64,000 bases of DNA from Rhodocollybia butyracea (lineage: Eukaryota > Basidiomycota > Agaricomycetes > Agaricales > Omphalotaceae): positions 1-64,000 of the forward strand of contig JADNRY010000096.1 in NCBI GenBank assembly GCA_015501585.1. The letters are read 5' to 3'. Positions 34,029-45,849 of this stretch are shown one piece after another; position 1 is the stretch's first letter, and each line of letters begins with the position of its first letter. The position numbers and the translations under genes are program-made. The notes beneath the pieces were generated by a model that searched no databases, had not been told where the DNA came from, and worked only from the letters and a program-made list of their open reading frames with translations.

Positions 34029-35000
34029 CCTGCCCAGCCCAAATGTCAACTTCTCCAATGACTCCGAAAGGGCCAATTTACTCCAACTCACCAACTCCCT
34101 CTCCAGCCCAAATGTCAACAATTTGAACTAATCCGAGAGGGCCAATTACACCAACACCACTCAGTAGCCCAAATGTCAACCACTCCAACTACTCCGACAG
34201 GGCCAATTACTCCAACTCCCCAAATGGCAACTACTCCAACTACTCCAGCACCCCTCAGTAGCCCAAATTGCAACTACTCCAATTCCTCTGACAGGGCCAA
34301 TTGCTCCAACTCCCCTCCCCAGCCAAAATGTCACTACTCCAACAGGGCCAATTACTTGAACTCCCTCAGTAGTTTAAAGGGCAACTACTCCAACTACTCC
34401 AGCACCTCTCAGTAGCCCAAATGGCAACACTCCAACTACTCCGACAGGGCTGGGTACTCCAACTCCCCTCACCAGGCCAATTGTCAACTACTCCAAGTGG
34501 GCCAATTACTCCAACACCCCTCAGTAGCCCAAATGGCAACTACTCCGAGAGGGCCAATTACTCCAGCTCCCCTCGGTTGCCCGGGTGGCAACACTACAAC
34601 TACTCTGACAGGGCCGGGTACTCCAACTCCCCTCATCAGGCCAATTGTCAACTACTCCAACTACTACAAGTGGGCCAATTACTCCAACACCCCTCAGTAG
34701 CCCAAATGGCAACTACTCCAACTACTCCAACTATTCCAGCACCCCTCAGTAGCCCAAATTGCCACTACTCCAATTCCTCTGACAGGGCCAATTGCTCCAA
34801 CTCCCCTCACCAGGCCAATTGTCAACTACTCCAACTACTCCAACTCCCCTCAGTAGCCTAAATGGCAACTACTCCAACTACTCCAATTACTCCAACAAGG
34901 TCAATTGCTCCAACTCCCCTCCCTCACCTAAATGTCAACCCCTCCAACTACTCCGAGAGGGCCAACTACTCCAACTACTCCAGCACCTCTCAGTAGCCCA
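34029..35000. repeat. Minisatellite array (loop, right side)
   Basis: C-rich strand orientation of the 61-66 bp unit family, matching 30,560-31,165 and 10,250-11,075 inverted. Interrupted at 35,001 by the 1.5-kb LTR, after which the array resumes at 36,793. The uninterrupted repeat (CCCAACCGGCAACACTCC) is visible near 48,658. Confidence 0.9.
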
Positions 35001-35005
35001 ACCGG

Positions 35006-36788
35006 TGACATGCCGAATTACGCTGTAAGCCAAAATTCAAGCGAAATGTCATCATTTAAAAGACCCTGTGAAACACGTCACATCACTACCTAGGGTACGT
35101 TATGTATTAGACACTTTGAAGGTCCACTTCAGGTATCTAATATGTAGAAACCCAGTTGAAGGGCGATACACTATGTTTTAAGAGGCTACATTACTGTGCA
35201 AGGATGCATCGTTGATCCACAAACTCAAAATCAATCAAATTGATTTACCTAGATTGATTTAGGCTTGCCAGATCCAAAGTCTATTCAATTAATACTACCT
35301 ACTACAAAAAGTCCTATACAGGGATACACAAGACAGGATTAAAATAGATGAAGAGAGACAAATGAGGGCAAGCATAATGCGAACCCATATCCGTTTAAAG
35401 TAAGAGAATCGAAGCACTGGTTCCCTGGAACGAACCACAGAGAGAAACTAGACGATTAGTGATGAATTAGGCGCCGGCAGTAAAAGAAAGGCGGGGTGCA
35501 TCCTAGCACATGCCTATAATAAAATTTATTCGGACCAACCTACGGGACGGTCCACATGTATACAAGTACCCGGTAGGACCCGGGAGGAGAAGAGAAAAGG
35601 GGAGATACGGAACGACGCCGCAAACTTGAACCGCGGGACGGACGGACCGCCCGGCGCTTAAAGCGCATCAAAGTCGAACCACTCATTGGGAATGCATTGT
35701 TCTTCCCTCCCCTCCGTTACTTATTAAATAAAAGATGTAGAAAAGGTGTAATATGGGTAGAGGACCCATGAGACAATGATATAGAGCCCTGGGGACAGTG
35801 TAGGAACCAGGAGAACACTTACAAGCTCACTTATGGCTTAAAAGGGCAACATGAGATTTATCATCTTGGCTCTTGGCAAGCCAAGAGAGTCTTACCAACC
35901 CATGGTACCTTAATTAAGAAAATTTCAAGGACCTAGGAGTATAAAAAGGCAAGGAAATGAAGAGAAAAGCATTCTCTCTTACCCCCACCAGGTGTAGCAG
36001 CTCCTTATCAGGCTACTACTAAAAGATTGAATTGATATAAAGACTGGGATTTACAGAGAGAAATTGACAAGCAATTGAACTTGAGTAAAGAGACAGAAAG
36101 AGATTCAGTGTGAACTGAGTGCAGAGAAGTTAAGACAAAGACTTAGAAAGGACTTTGAATATTATTTTCAAACCACAGTTAGGCTGCAGTCAGAGCTCTG
36201 TCTTGTTGGATATCACAAGATATCAGTATCATTGTTATGATTGATCAAGCTCATAGTTATCTCACACTCATTATTGACACGTACTTACACGTACTTATTT
36301 CCTATCACCCCCATTACCAGTATATAAGCAGTAGCTAGATATACACTACCTCATCCGATTGCCCCTCTCTCAGTGCTGTAGGGGGCAAACGGAATATATT
36401 GTGCTTTTCACTCTATTCTGCCGTTGTGCTATATATTATCCCGAGTGGTAATATTGTGTTCTATCTTATTATCCAACATGTCTGAGTTATAGGGACACCC
36501 TCTGGTCAGTTGTGACTTGTGTTAATTTGTGATTTTACCAAGGGACTTAGGAATAGTATTTGTTTGACAGCTCAGAGCTTGGGGATCAGCTTAAATAAGT
36601 CTGTACTTTGAAAGGGAAGGCACTTAGTGAAATAACACTCAGTGTAGCAAGGAAGCACTTGAATAGATTGAAGTTTTAAATAAATATTATTTGGCTGAAC
36701 TAAAAACCCGAACTGAGTAATAAGTTGTGTGTGTGTTTGGTGTGGTTGTGTAAGCCATTTCTAAGTTCACCCCAGTTTAGACCTCTCA
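35006..36788 (+). mobile_element. Complete orphan solo LTR (long LTR family)
   Basis: Starts TGACATGCCGAATTACG and ends AGACCTCTCA. It is flanked by CCGG (35,002-35,005 and 36,789-36,792), a 4-bp target duplication confirmed by the uninserted minisatellite. Without the nested 275-bp element it is about 1,503 bp, the same as the minus-strand copy at 59,158-60,659. It contains no gene. A TG...CA pair with a 4-5 bp duplication marks it as a solo LTR. Its parent element is not in the window. Confidence 0.8.
36204..36478 (+). mobile_element. 275-bp solo LTR nested in the long LTR
   Basis: Starts TGTTGGATATC and ends TTATCCAACA, with TGTCT at 36,199-36,203 and 36,479-36,483 as a 5-bp duplication. 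The homologous LTR at 59,158-60,659 has a single TGTCT and no insert, so the empty site is documented. A TATATAA-like box lies near 36,321. Termini of this form are typical of Ty1/copia LTRs. Confidence 0.85.
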
Positions 36789-36792
36789 CCGG

Positions 36793-37036
36793 CAACACTC
36801 CAACTACTCTGACAGGGCCAATTGCTCTAACTCCCCTCACCAGGTCAATTGTCAACTGCTCCAACTACTCCAAGTGGGCCAATTACTCCAACACCCCTCA
36901 GTAGCCCAAATGGCAACTACTCCAACTACTCCAACTACTCCAGCACCCCTCAGTAGCCCAAATTGCAACTACTCCAATTCCTCCAACAGGGCCAATTGCT
37001 CCAACTCTCCTCACCAGCCCCAATGTCAACTACTGG
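36793..37036. repeat. Minisatellite leading into right-arm gag
   Basis: Last units of the loop-side array. The array passes into gag sequence at about 37,036 without a gap, the same junction as at 30,255 in the left arm. Confidence 0.85.
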
Positions 37037-37079
37037 AACTTGATGCTTCATGGCATCAGAATCTATCCCAACAAAGTAG

Positions 37080-37736
37080 AACGCAACAGGGAGGCTTACC
37101 AGGGTTCCTTCCACAAGTGAACACTTGGTCGGCAACGCTACTCCCCTGCTACAATTCCAAAACCCACTGATGGGGGAAACCCAGACAAGTAACTGGTATG
37201 TTCCACAACAGAACTTCATCCCAGGTCAGAATAAGGGCCCCCAACGACCAGGCTCAAACAATGCAACGAGGGGAGCAGCAGCATGGCAGGATAACTCCAC
37301 TACCGACGAGCTTGTTGTGATTAACAAAGAGGATATTCAGCTAGAATCAGGACAGGAATGCAGCTGCAGTAACCAGGGCAACTTCGACAGATTATTGCTC
37401 TTACAAGCGGGAACCCTATGGGACGACAACACGCGGAAGCTCATGAATGAGCAACAAAGAAGAGGCCTATGTTTGCAGTGTGGAGGCATGGGACACTTTA
37501 AAGCAGAATGCACCAAACCAGAAGACCTTGTGAAAGCGGCAACAGACCCACTGGGGACGGAAGTGCCTAGACAGAAGTTGCGAGCAGTGTTTTCAGTGAG
37601 TGAGGACAGGGAAATGTTGATGGATTGGCAGGTGGAGGTAGTGGACAACAAAATGGAATCGGGAAAAGCTTGGAGGACTCCCATGGGGACGAGGGAACAA
37701 CTGGGAGTCCTCCCATCGATAGTTCCATGCTCTTGA
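37080..37736 (+). pseudogene. Gypsy Gag, right arm
   Basis: Frame 37,125-37,736. The CCHC knuckle lies at 37,470-37,511 (CLQCGGMGHFKAEC). Upstream, the frame that carries WHQNLSQQ continues from the minisatellite and is shifted relative to the main Gag frame near 37,140, where two bases differ from the left arm. The capsid region is missing, as in the left copy. The last codons before the stop (LGVLPSIVPCS) are identical in both arms. Confidence 0.7.
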
Positions 37737-37822
37737 GGGCCCCATACCTCAACTATAACAGTTTTTCAGCATGTCTACGATCTCTACACAAAAATTCCTT
37801 TATCATTCAAACCTGCTTCCCT

Positions 37823-39178
37823 ATGTCTGACAAAAAAGACATCTGCCACAACACTCTGGTTGATTCCAGAGCATCCCGCCCGTTCATTGATGCCAAGGTC
37901 GCCAACGAACACCCAGAAAATCTTACTCAGCTGAAGGAACCAATTCTGCTCGAGTTATTTGATGGCCAGCCCTCATCAGCAGGTCAAATCACCCATTCCT
38001 ACACCGACACCATCAGTTTTTGAAGACGGCACTATTCAATTAGTCGAATTCCTAGTGACACAATTACATCCAGCCGCACCAGTCATCTTGGGACTCTCGT
38101 GGCTTTGCCAGTACAATCCTGTCATGGACTGGGCGGATCTTTCTATGACGTTCCGGGATAGAAACATTAGAATTTCAGCAGTAGTGGGAGTGGATATTAT
38201 AGAGGACAATGAGGGAGGTACAGACGTAGAGGAGGGGGTAAAGAATGGCCATAACCATCTGACAACCATCTCGACAATACAACCTTCAAAGTCCAGATTT
38301 CCAGTCACTATTGAGGACACCCTTGACGAGGATAACGACCCATCTAACCAACCAATGACACTACCATTCAACAGAAACCCAAACAACCCTATCCTATTAA
38401 CAATGGGCAAACCATTCAGCCAAACCCCAACACCTTCGAAATCTAAATATGCGACAACAATAGAAGAAATCCTTGATGAGGATGAAGACACAGCCAACAA
38501 ACCGACCACTCTACCCTTTGACAAAGATACCGATGGTCCACTACTCTTACCCAACGATGAACCCTTCCAATCAATGGAGGACAACATCCGACAATGGAAG
38601 AAAGGAACAGAGAAATGGAGCCACAACACGACACCTGACCAAACGGCAACCAAAGCTTGAAAAATTCCCTGAAAACCAATGACACCAAAGGGAGCTGCTT
38701 CCAGAAAGAAGGATTACCTTAGGATCCTTAGGAGAAAAGGTCCCACTTGGGTAGAAAGAGAATCAGATCCCGACGTGACAGGACCAAAAATCAGTATGAT
38801 TGGTGCCGCAGCAATGGATAGGTTAATTCAAGACGGGACTCCCGCATTTTTCCTTCATGTGTACCCTGCTAACAATTCGGAACACCTTAAAGCCATTACA
38901 TTAGGAGAATCAGTGACCCCAAGACTGACAATCCTTTGGATAAAGCTTTGACAACCGTGGACAAGGAAGCACAAGCATGGAAGGACTTGGTGCCGGCACA
39001 ATACCACAACTACCTTGATGTATTTTCTCCTGGTGACGCTAAAGAACTTCCACCTCACCGACCATATGATATCTGCATTGAGACAGAAGGGGACACCATG
39101 CTGACTCTAGGAAAACTTTATAACATGTCAGCTATGGAACTTAAATCGCTAAAGGACTTATATTCGACGAGATGCTAG
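37823..39178 (+). pseudogene. Gypsy protease and linker, right arm
   Basis: The protease motif VDSRAS (codons from about 37,859) shares the Gly-to-Arg change of the left arm. The frame breaks at about 38,020 where a TTTT run has five T's, and again near 38,920 where CCCCC has four C's; neither change exists in the left arm. The linker carries three degenerate acidic repeats of the form IEDTLDEDND/IEEILDEDED. A conserved piece, YHNYLDVFSPGDAKELPPHR, ends the segment before reverse transcriptase. Confidence 0.7.
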
Positions 39179-40330
39179 GAAAGGGATTTATTCGATCATC
39201 TAGTTCGCCAACGGGAGCCCCAGTACTATTTGCAAAAAAGAAAGACAGGTCCCTTCAACTTTGCGTGGATTATCGAGCACTCAACCGCCTCACCATAAAG
39301 GATCAGTACCCTCTTCCCCTCGTCAGAACCCTTGTAGATCGACTCAGCCAAGCTAAGGTCTTCACCAAACTCGACCTACGAGTGGGATACAACAATGTAC
39401 GTATTGCCGATGGACACGAATGGAAAACAGCATTCAGAACGCGATATGGAGCCTTCGAGTACTTGGTTATGCCTTTCGGATTAACGAATGCTCCACAGCT
39501 TTCCAGTTTTTCATGAATGACATCTTTCACAACCTTGTCGATGTTTGTGTAGTGGTCTACCTGGATGATATACTCATCTTTTCCGACGACAAGAGTAAAC
39601 ACAAGGAGCACGTACGGACGGTACTACAACAACTGCGCAACAACAATCTTCATGTTAAACCCAAGAAATGTTTCTTCTATACTGATACTAGTACTGTCGA
39701 ATACCTAGGCATCATCATATCACCAAAAGGGATTTCCATGGATCCTTCAAAGGTATCTGTTATTCTTGACTGGCCCACTCCTCGGAATGTCAAAGAACTC
39801 CAATCCTTCCTTGGCTTCGCAAATTTTTGCAGGAGATTCATAGACAATTACTCAGGTATTACCAAGGTACTCACCAGACTAACCTGGAAGGATGTAGCTT
39901 GGGTCTGGGATTCCACTTGCCAGGATGCGTTCGAACTACTAAAAACAGCATTCACAACCGTGCCAGTACTAGGCCATTTCAATCCCAACCTCCCCCGTCA
40001 TATATACTCAAATGCAACACTTCCGACTGGGCTATTGCAGGAATCCTCTCTCAGCTTGACCCATCCACAGGGGAAATCCACCCTATCGCCTTCCACACCT
40101 GTTCTATGATTCCAGCGGAACTAAACTACAACATCTACAACAAGGAACTGTTGGCCATTGTAGCATGCTTCAGAGAATGGAGAGCCTACTGCGAAGGGTC
40201 TAGATTCCGAATACAAGTTTACTCAGATCACAATAACCTGCAGTACTTCACGACTACGAAACAACTCACTTCCTGCCAAGCACAATGGGTGGAAACACTG
40301 TCGGGATATGATTTCAATATCAGCTATTGA
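39172..40330 (+). pseudogene. Gypsy reverse transcriptase and RNase H, right arm
   Basis: RT runs from 39,172 with a frame change near 39,490. The catalytic YLDD is at 39,558-39,569. The thumb ends at about 39,850, and RNase H follows in another frame to the TGA at 40,328. That TGA sits where related elements have an Arg in the YxPG motif, so a CGA-to-TGA change is likely. The first catalytic Asp of RNase H is Asn (CNTSDWA), as in the left arm. Without it the enzyme should be inactive. Confidence 0.8.
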
Positions 40331-40499
40331 CTGGGAACCCTAGGGGCGAAACCCAACGCCCTGACACGAAGGGCAGACATCTATCCAAAGCAAGGATGGG
40401 AGCGGAAGCAGGCGAAAGGACATAATGAGCAAATTCTTATTCCACCTGAACGTCTAAATGCTTCCCAGTTACTAAACAAAGATCTACTGATTTCTAGGA

Positions 40500-41998
40500 T
40501 ACGCGAATTGACGCAGGACCAGTTCATGAGTCCAGCATCGAAGATATCACCTCAGGAAAGGATAATGGGTTCTCTTTTGTAGGAGGATTGTTGATGAAGA
40601 ACAAGCGCATCTATGTACCCGATACCAAGGATATACAATGTGACGCTATAGCACATTTCCATGATCACAAACTCAGGGGACATCCAGGAGAAAAAAGGAC
40701 AAAAAAAAATGGTCAACCAACTCTTCTTCTGGCCGCATCACACTACTGACATTTGCAACTACGTATGATCCTGCCACCCATGTCAGAGAGCAAAGGCTAA
40801 TTGCCAAAAGCCATACAGTAACCTGAAGCCACTACCCATTGGACAATGCCCTTGGTCATCCATCTCACTAGACCACATCACCCAATTGCCACCCAGTGGA
40901 GACGAGAAATTTGATGCAATATTAGTAGTAGTTTGTCAGCTCAGCAAGCAAGCCATCTTCATCCCATGCCACACCACTGACGACACAATTGCATTTGCCT
41001 CTCATTTCATCACCCACATATTTGCCAAGCATGGACTACCTTCCGACATTATTTCCGACTGCGGCTCCCTTTTCATTTCTCAGTTCTGGAAAGAACTCAC
41101 CAGAATCCTGCATGTCAAATTGCGATTATTGACAGTGTTTCATCCAGAGACAGATGGTCAGACAGAACATGTCAACCAGTCGCTTGAGTACTACTTGCGC
41201 GTATATTGCGCTTACAACCAAAACAACTGGAAAGGATCTACTCCCACTTGCGGAGTTTGTATACAACAACTCCCCTCACATGGCAACGGGAGTCTCACCA
41301 TTTTTTGCCAACAAAGGATATCACCCGAAGCTCACTATCAATTTAGAACAGGAGGGGGTATCTGCAACAGAAGCCAACACTTTTGCACAGGATCTACCAG
41401 AACTTCATAGATCCCTACAGAAGCACATTGCCGACGCAAATGAGGACTACAAACACTACACCAACCGGAAATGGAGGAAAGCACCAGACTGGAAGAAAGG
41501 CGACAAAGTTTGGTTAAACATGGAAAATATCTGCACAAGGAGACCAACAAAGAAACTCGACCACAAATGGATGGGACCATACACCATCCTCGAAAGTATT
41601 GGATCTCACGCATACCGACTAGATCTCCTGGGTGATCTCCAATGCATCCACAATGTCTTCCATGTCAACCGATTAAAACCCCACCACTCTGATCCATTCC
41701 GACAAATCCCATCACCGCCACCCCCTGTATACGTGCAAGGCGACTTGGAGCATGAGGTCAAAACCATAGAGAACTCCAGACCAATAGCAGGGAGGCCACA
41801 GGAGATTGAATACCTCATCAAATAGATGGGATATGACGCCGCGTTCAACTTATGGGTTTCTTGGGAGGGAATGGTAGGATCCCTTGACATGCTAAAGCGA
41901 TGGCACCAGGAACACCCCAGAAAGCACAGACCCACTTCCGTCCAACTCCAAAAGCTAGACAGCCTTGCGCAGGACGAAGAAAGGGAGGGTGAAGACTA
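40500..41998 (+). pseudogene. Gypsy integrase and chromodomain, right arm
   Basis: Zinc-binding His/Cys region at about 40,640-40,790 with a TGA at 40,766 inside it. The catalytic core at 40,870-41,180 has IISDCGSLF in place of the usual SDRGSLF (CGC to TGC). The frame changes at about 41,235. The C-terminal segment ends with YLIK and a TAG at 41,823, then continues as a chromodomain-like stretch to a stop at 41,998. The inferred ancestral length from zinc region to chromodomain, about 480 residues, is normal for fungal chromoviruses. Confidence 0.75.
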
Positions 41999-42303
41999 GT
42001 CATGCCCCTACCCTTACACCCCACACTCAGGTGGATGCAACTCCAACCAATCTCCATTTTCCCTATCTCCCTAAATGACAACTCACATTGGCGGATTCAA
42101 CTTTGCCTTATAGACAATCTAAATTCTTTTCCTTCATTATTTTCTAACAAACAATTCCTGGCTTATTATCTATATACAGTTGATCTATGTACAACCAAAG
42201 CACACCAAAACACAATAATGACAAATAACAAGAAAAAAGATAATACAAAAAACAGAAAACAATAGCAATTGGTATACAACAGTAATGAATTCATTCTATA
42301 ACT

Positions 42304-44889
42304 TTACAGAAGTTCTAATATAGCGCTACCGGTTGAACTGGGCTCACTCGAGGGAAGGAACAGGGGGTTTTTGGGATTGGGAAGGAACGACAAGGGGCTA
42401 GAAACGGAAGGCTCTAATTTGGCATTATCACCTACAGAACCTGTAGTCTCAACGGCGCTACCATTGTCCACAACCACAGAGACATCCAAGTTGAGGATAC
42501 CCGTTTGCGTCCCACCCTCAGCAACAGCAGCTTCATTGGAAGCATCCTTGACTTTGAGTTCATCCTCCTCAATTTCATCTTCGTCCCGATGACCAAAAAT
42601 CTCACCATCGCTCATATATTCCAGGTCCTCCATGTCCTCTGGCGGTTGAAGTGCAGTTATGACAACATTGGGCAACGTTTGGACCCCTACCGCGACCATC
42701 GCTGCTGAAGTAACGGGTATCACGGGAATGGCAGGTGAGGAGGAAGGATTGGCCAGCAGCAAATAGCTCACGGAAGGACTGGCGGTTCCAGGGACTCTAG
42801 GTGACGTGGGGGAATATGCAACAACATCTAGTTCGTCCAGCAATCCCCTAATTGCCTCACGAAGAGAGGAACCCTGGGCATCTCGGAGATTATGGAGCGG
42901 AAACAGGTCAGGGGTGAATTGGAGGAAGCGTCCATACTGAATTGAGCATTCCTGATTAAAAATCGGCTCGATGGAGGACATAGCCTGCTCAAAACCGGCA
43001 TTCCTGGCCAACATCTGCTCAGTCTGACTGCTGGTGGAATGCTGTAGCAGCCGACAGACATGAGGATACTGCAGATCAAATTCTTCCAGAACCATATAAA
43101 GGGCCAATTGGGAACGACAGGCCTCATTAGTGATGGAGGGGATGGCATCGAAATAAAGCAGCATTCGGCGACTGCGGGATCGCTAGATCTAGAAACATGC
43201 AAGAGGTTGTACACACGAAACAACAGTTCCGCTACTTGTTGCTGAAAGTGATTGACGAATCCGGGAAGGTCCAGCTGGCAGAGCATAAGCACGTACTTGA
43301 GTGCAATGTTACGCTCCAATACTAATAATTCCCGGTCGGATTGGAGCCTTCGTACTAGCGACTCGTTAGAAGAACCAGCCGAGCTCTTCAACATGTTTCC
43401 TAAAAGCTTCATCTTGTACTGAGCTTCATGCAAGTGAGATTCCGCGGCCTCCTTTCCCCACTGAACCTTACGACTTGCTTCCACAATACAGTTGTTGCGA
43501 TGGATTAATTCATCATGACCGTTCTGGATGGCCTCAAAGGACCCCTCAGCCCACTTCAGATCATCCCGAAGAACTATTCTCGGAAACACGTAGGCGTCGA
43601 TTTTCCTACCCCGCAGCATCAGTAAGCGAAAAAGTAACAATCTGGGGAGGACTTACTTCTTCCAGATGCAAATATCCTTGAAATCTGTTTCGATACGGGG
43701 CCTTTGAGATAGCTGTTTCTCAAGCTGTTTTGTTCGCTCCCTAGACTTTAAGAACTCCTTCCGTACTATTGCAGATGACAAGGCCGACTCCTTCAACTGA
43801 ACGGCTAAAAGTTCTGCACAAGTATGTTCCACATGCGCTTCAGCCTCAAAACCCGTGCTACAAGAGGTCATCTCAGCAAGTTGTTCTCGCAACTGATTCC
43901 GTTCCGAACGATAGCACATTGCTCAGTCCTGCTCTTCCTGAAGTTCTTGGACAGTCGAGTGATGATTAGCAACAAAATCTGCTATGAATGTCTGTTGATC
44001 CAAGTTAAATCCTCGAGAATGGAATTGAGCGGCAGGATCCTGTGAAGGAAGGGGAACATGAGGTATCATTTTACTCATGTCAACAGGAGCACGAGTGGGA
44101 GCCAACGGGATTGCATCATCCAAACGAGGACAAACATGACAACTGGAGTCGGGATCCACAGGGGCTGGCTGCTTCATCCTTGCAAGAGTGTCAGTGGTGG
44201 AGGAAGGATCAGGAACATGGATTGGGGGAACAGGTTCCGATGATGGCATGGGTGCAGGAGGAGTAGGAATGGTTGCCCGAGAAAGCACTGGGATGAGCAC
44301 ACAAAGAGGACTATGTCGGTCATTTGCCTGTGGTATGGGAAGGGGACAAGACCGGCCATGGTCCTTCATCTTCTTATGGTGCTTCCTTTTCTTCTCGACA
44401 CCATCATCATGATGACTAGGGTCCTCTGCCTTATCCTTGGCAACTTGGCAGTAATCTCCTTGCATCTTCATCAGCCTGGGGAAAAAGACTTTCCCGTTCA
44501 TCCATAATTTGACCTAGTTTGCTAGGACAACTATTACGAGCCTCTAATGCCTTCAACGCCTTCTTGTACAATTCCGAAGGGAAATTTAGAATCTTGGGGG
44601 CCCCGCGCAATCAAGTAACGGCTTCCAAAACATGGATTCCTTCCAACTTGGTGTATGCACAGAAACGGAGTAGGGTGAAGAAGTCGCACTGTTTCTTGCA
44701 CTTGTGGCACAAGCTGCAGGTAAGGGAATCCTCAGGCCGGGTACAGGCGGTGACAGTGTCCTGGATCGAGCAGAGGGAACATTTTACTTTGCCACGGACA
44801 GCTTCGAAGACGCCAGTGTGTTGGAGAATAAAAGATGTTTCAACACCATGAGTTTTGAAGCAAGCAAGGTGGTGAGTGGTTTCAGACAT
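42304..44889 (-). pseudogene. Antisense Cys-cluster/coiled-coil gene between gypsy pol and 3' LTR
   Basis: Starts MSETTHHLACF at 44,889 and ends ILELL at 42,304, opposite to the adjacent pol. N-terminal Cys cluster: CSLC, then a Cys 9 residues on, then CSLCHKCKKQC; the spacing could hold two zinc ions. A Pro/Ser linker follows with a Lys-rich KKKRKHHKK stretch (nuclear-import-like), then coiled coils (ERNQLREQLAEM; RERTKQLEKQL), a 55-bp GT-AG intron (about 43,607-43,661), a helical middle (LVRRLQSDRELLVLERN) and an acidic tail (DEDEIEEDELKVKD). Breaks: TGA at 44,611-44,613, frameshift near 44,470, TGA near 43,923 and frameshift near 43,160. Function unknown. It is either an extra gene of the gypsy element or a host gene caught between copies. 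Confidence 0.65.
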
Positions 44890-45071
44890 GGTAATCGGAA
44901 AGGACAGTAGGTGGCAATGGTCGTGGTGGTTGGAAAAGAAGAAGTATTAATTATCCGCACAACAAGTTCAACCCTGCATGACTCGACAATTGGGGAAGCT
45001 TCTCCTGGAAGAATCCTTATGTATCCCGACGACACCAATAGCACCCAAATTACAATCACTGTCCGGGATCT

Positions 45072-45083
45072 GAAGGGGGGGGG
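45072..45083 (+). promoter_or_regulatory. Polypurine tract of the 3' LTR
   Basis: GAAGGGGGGGGG followed by TAA and then the LTR start TGTCATG at 45,087. A purine run right next to a TG-starting LTR is the usual plus-strand primer of LTR retrotransposons, and it fixes 45,087-45,849 as a 3' LTR of a plus-strand element. Confidence 0.8.
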
Positions 45084-45086
45084 TAA

Positions 45087-45849
45087 TGTCATGCCCCGTA
45101 CTCCTGTACTCCATTGCATCTTGCCCCGTAGATTCTGCTACCGCTCGTCATCCCACCAATCCTGCTCATGAACTTAGACCAATTGCGCTAACCATAGCCC
45201 GATGTTCCAATCCATTTGTAACTCTTTCACTAATCGTATCCAATATTAGCCAGTTTCTGTCTCCCTAGATGCTTTGTTCTATTTCGAGGTATGCCTTTGT
45301 ATTACTTCTGTTTCCGCTCATCCATTGTAGTTTCTTTCCCTTTCACCTTAATCAATCGCCTAAGTACTTTTTGCGACCCTGTACATTTCCATTCTTCTTA
45401 AATACTCGTTTGATATCTCTGATACCTTAGATTTGCTATATTGAAACAACCCCCCAGTTACTGACTCATTTCTTGACTTATCAGTTTCTTTTACTCTGTT
45501 TCATCACTCTATTGTTTTCTTCACTCCGCAATATAACTCTCTTTGATTCCGATCCATTGCGCAATGCTAAGTCAGCTTCCGCTTGACTTCCCACCCACAC
45601 TTTATTGTCATCGGAAACACTTGCGCTCAGCGGGTCCTACCCTCAGAGTCAGGAACACTTCCTCTCTTAGGCTTACTTGTCAGGTTCATTCTAAACTCAT
45701 TCCGAGTTCTGTTCACACTCCTTGGGTCATCGTCATTCTCAGATCAAGTATGCTATCTTTGAATCATCCCGTCAGAAACTTTCTGTCGCTTCTATTTGAG
45801 ATAGTACATTACTATCCTGTCGCAATAAGGATCCGCCTAGATCCTTACA
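45087..45849 (+). mobile_element. Complete gypsy-type LTR (3' LTR), 763 bp
   Basis: Starts TGTCATGCCCCGTAC and ends GATCCTTACA, so TG...CA termini. It is preceded by a polypurine tract and followed at once by minisatellite. Fragments of the same LTR family lie at 8,941, 11,076/18,740, 20,055 and 33,504. It is the only full copy here and serves as the reference for the others. Its likely parent is the gypsy element just upstream, though no paired 5' LTR is present to prove it. Confidence 0.8.

Larger units (their letters stand above)
37040..42000 (+). mobile_element. Ty3/gypsy retrotransposon internal region, right-arm copy (decayed)
   Basis: Inverted twin of the element at 25,024-30,250, with the same domain order and the same shared lesions. 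Private lesions are few: an extra T near 38,020, one C lost near 38,920, small changes near 39,490 and 41,235, and one extra A near 40,702. Downstream, in the same orientation frame of reference, come the antisense coiled-coil gene and then a polypurine tract and LTR at 45,072-45,849, so this copy keeps the 3' end that the left arm has lost. No 5' LTR is present. Confidence 0.9.

Noticed and set aside
38036..38653. 205-codon frame antisense to the gypsy linker (also 28,638-29,255)
   Set aside because: It mirrors the real protease-linker frame; the composition is that of the opposite strand of an acidic, Thr/Pro-rich coding region.
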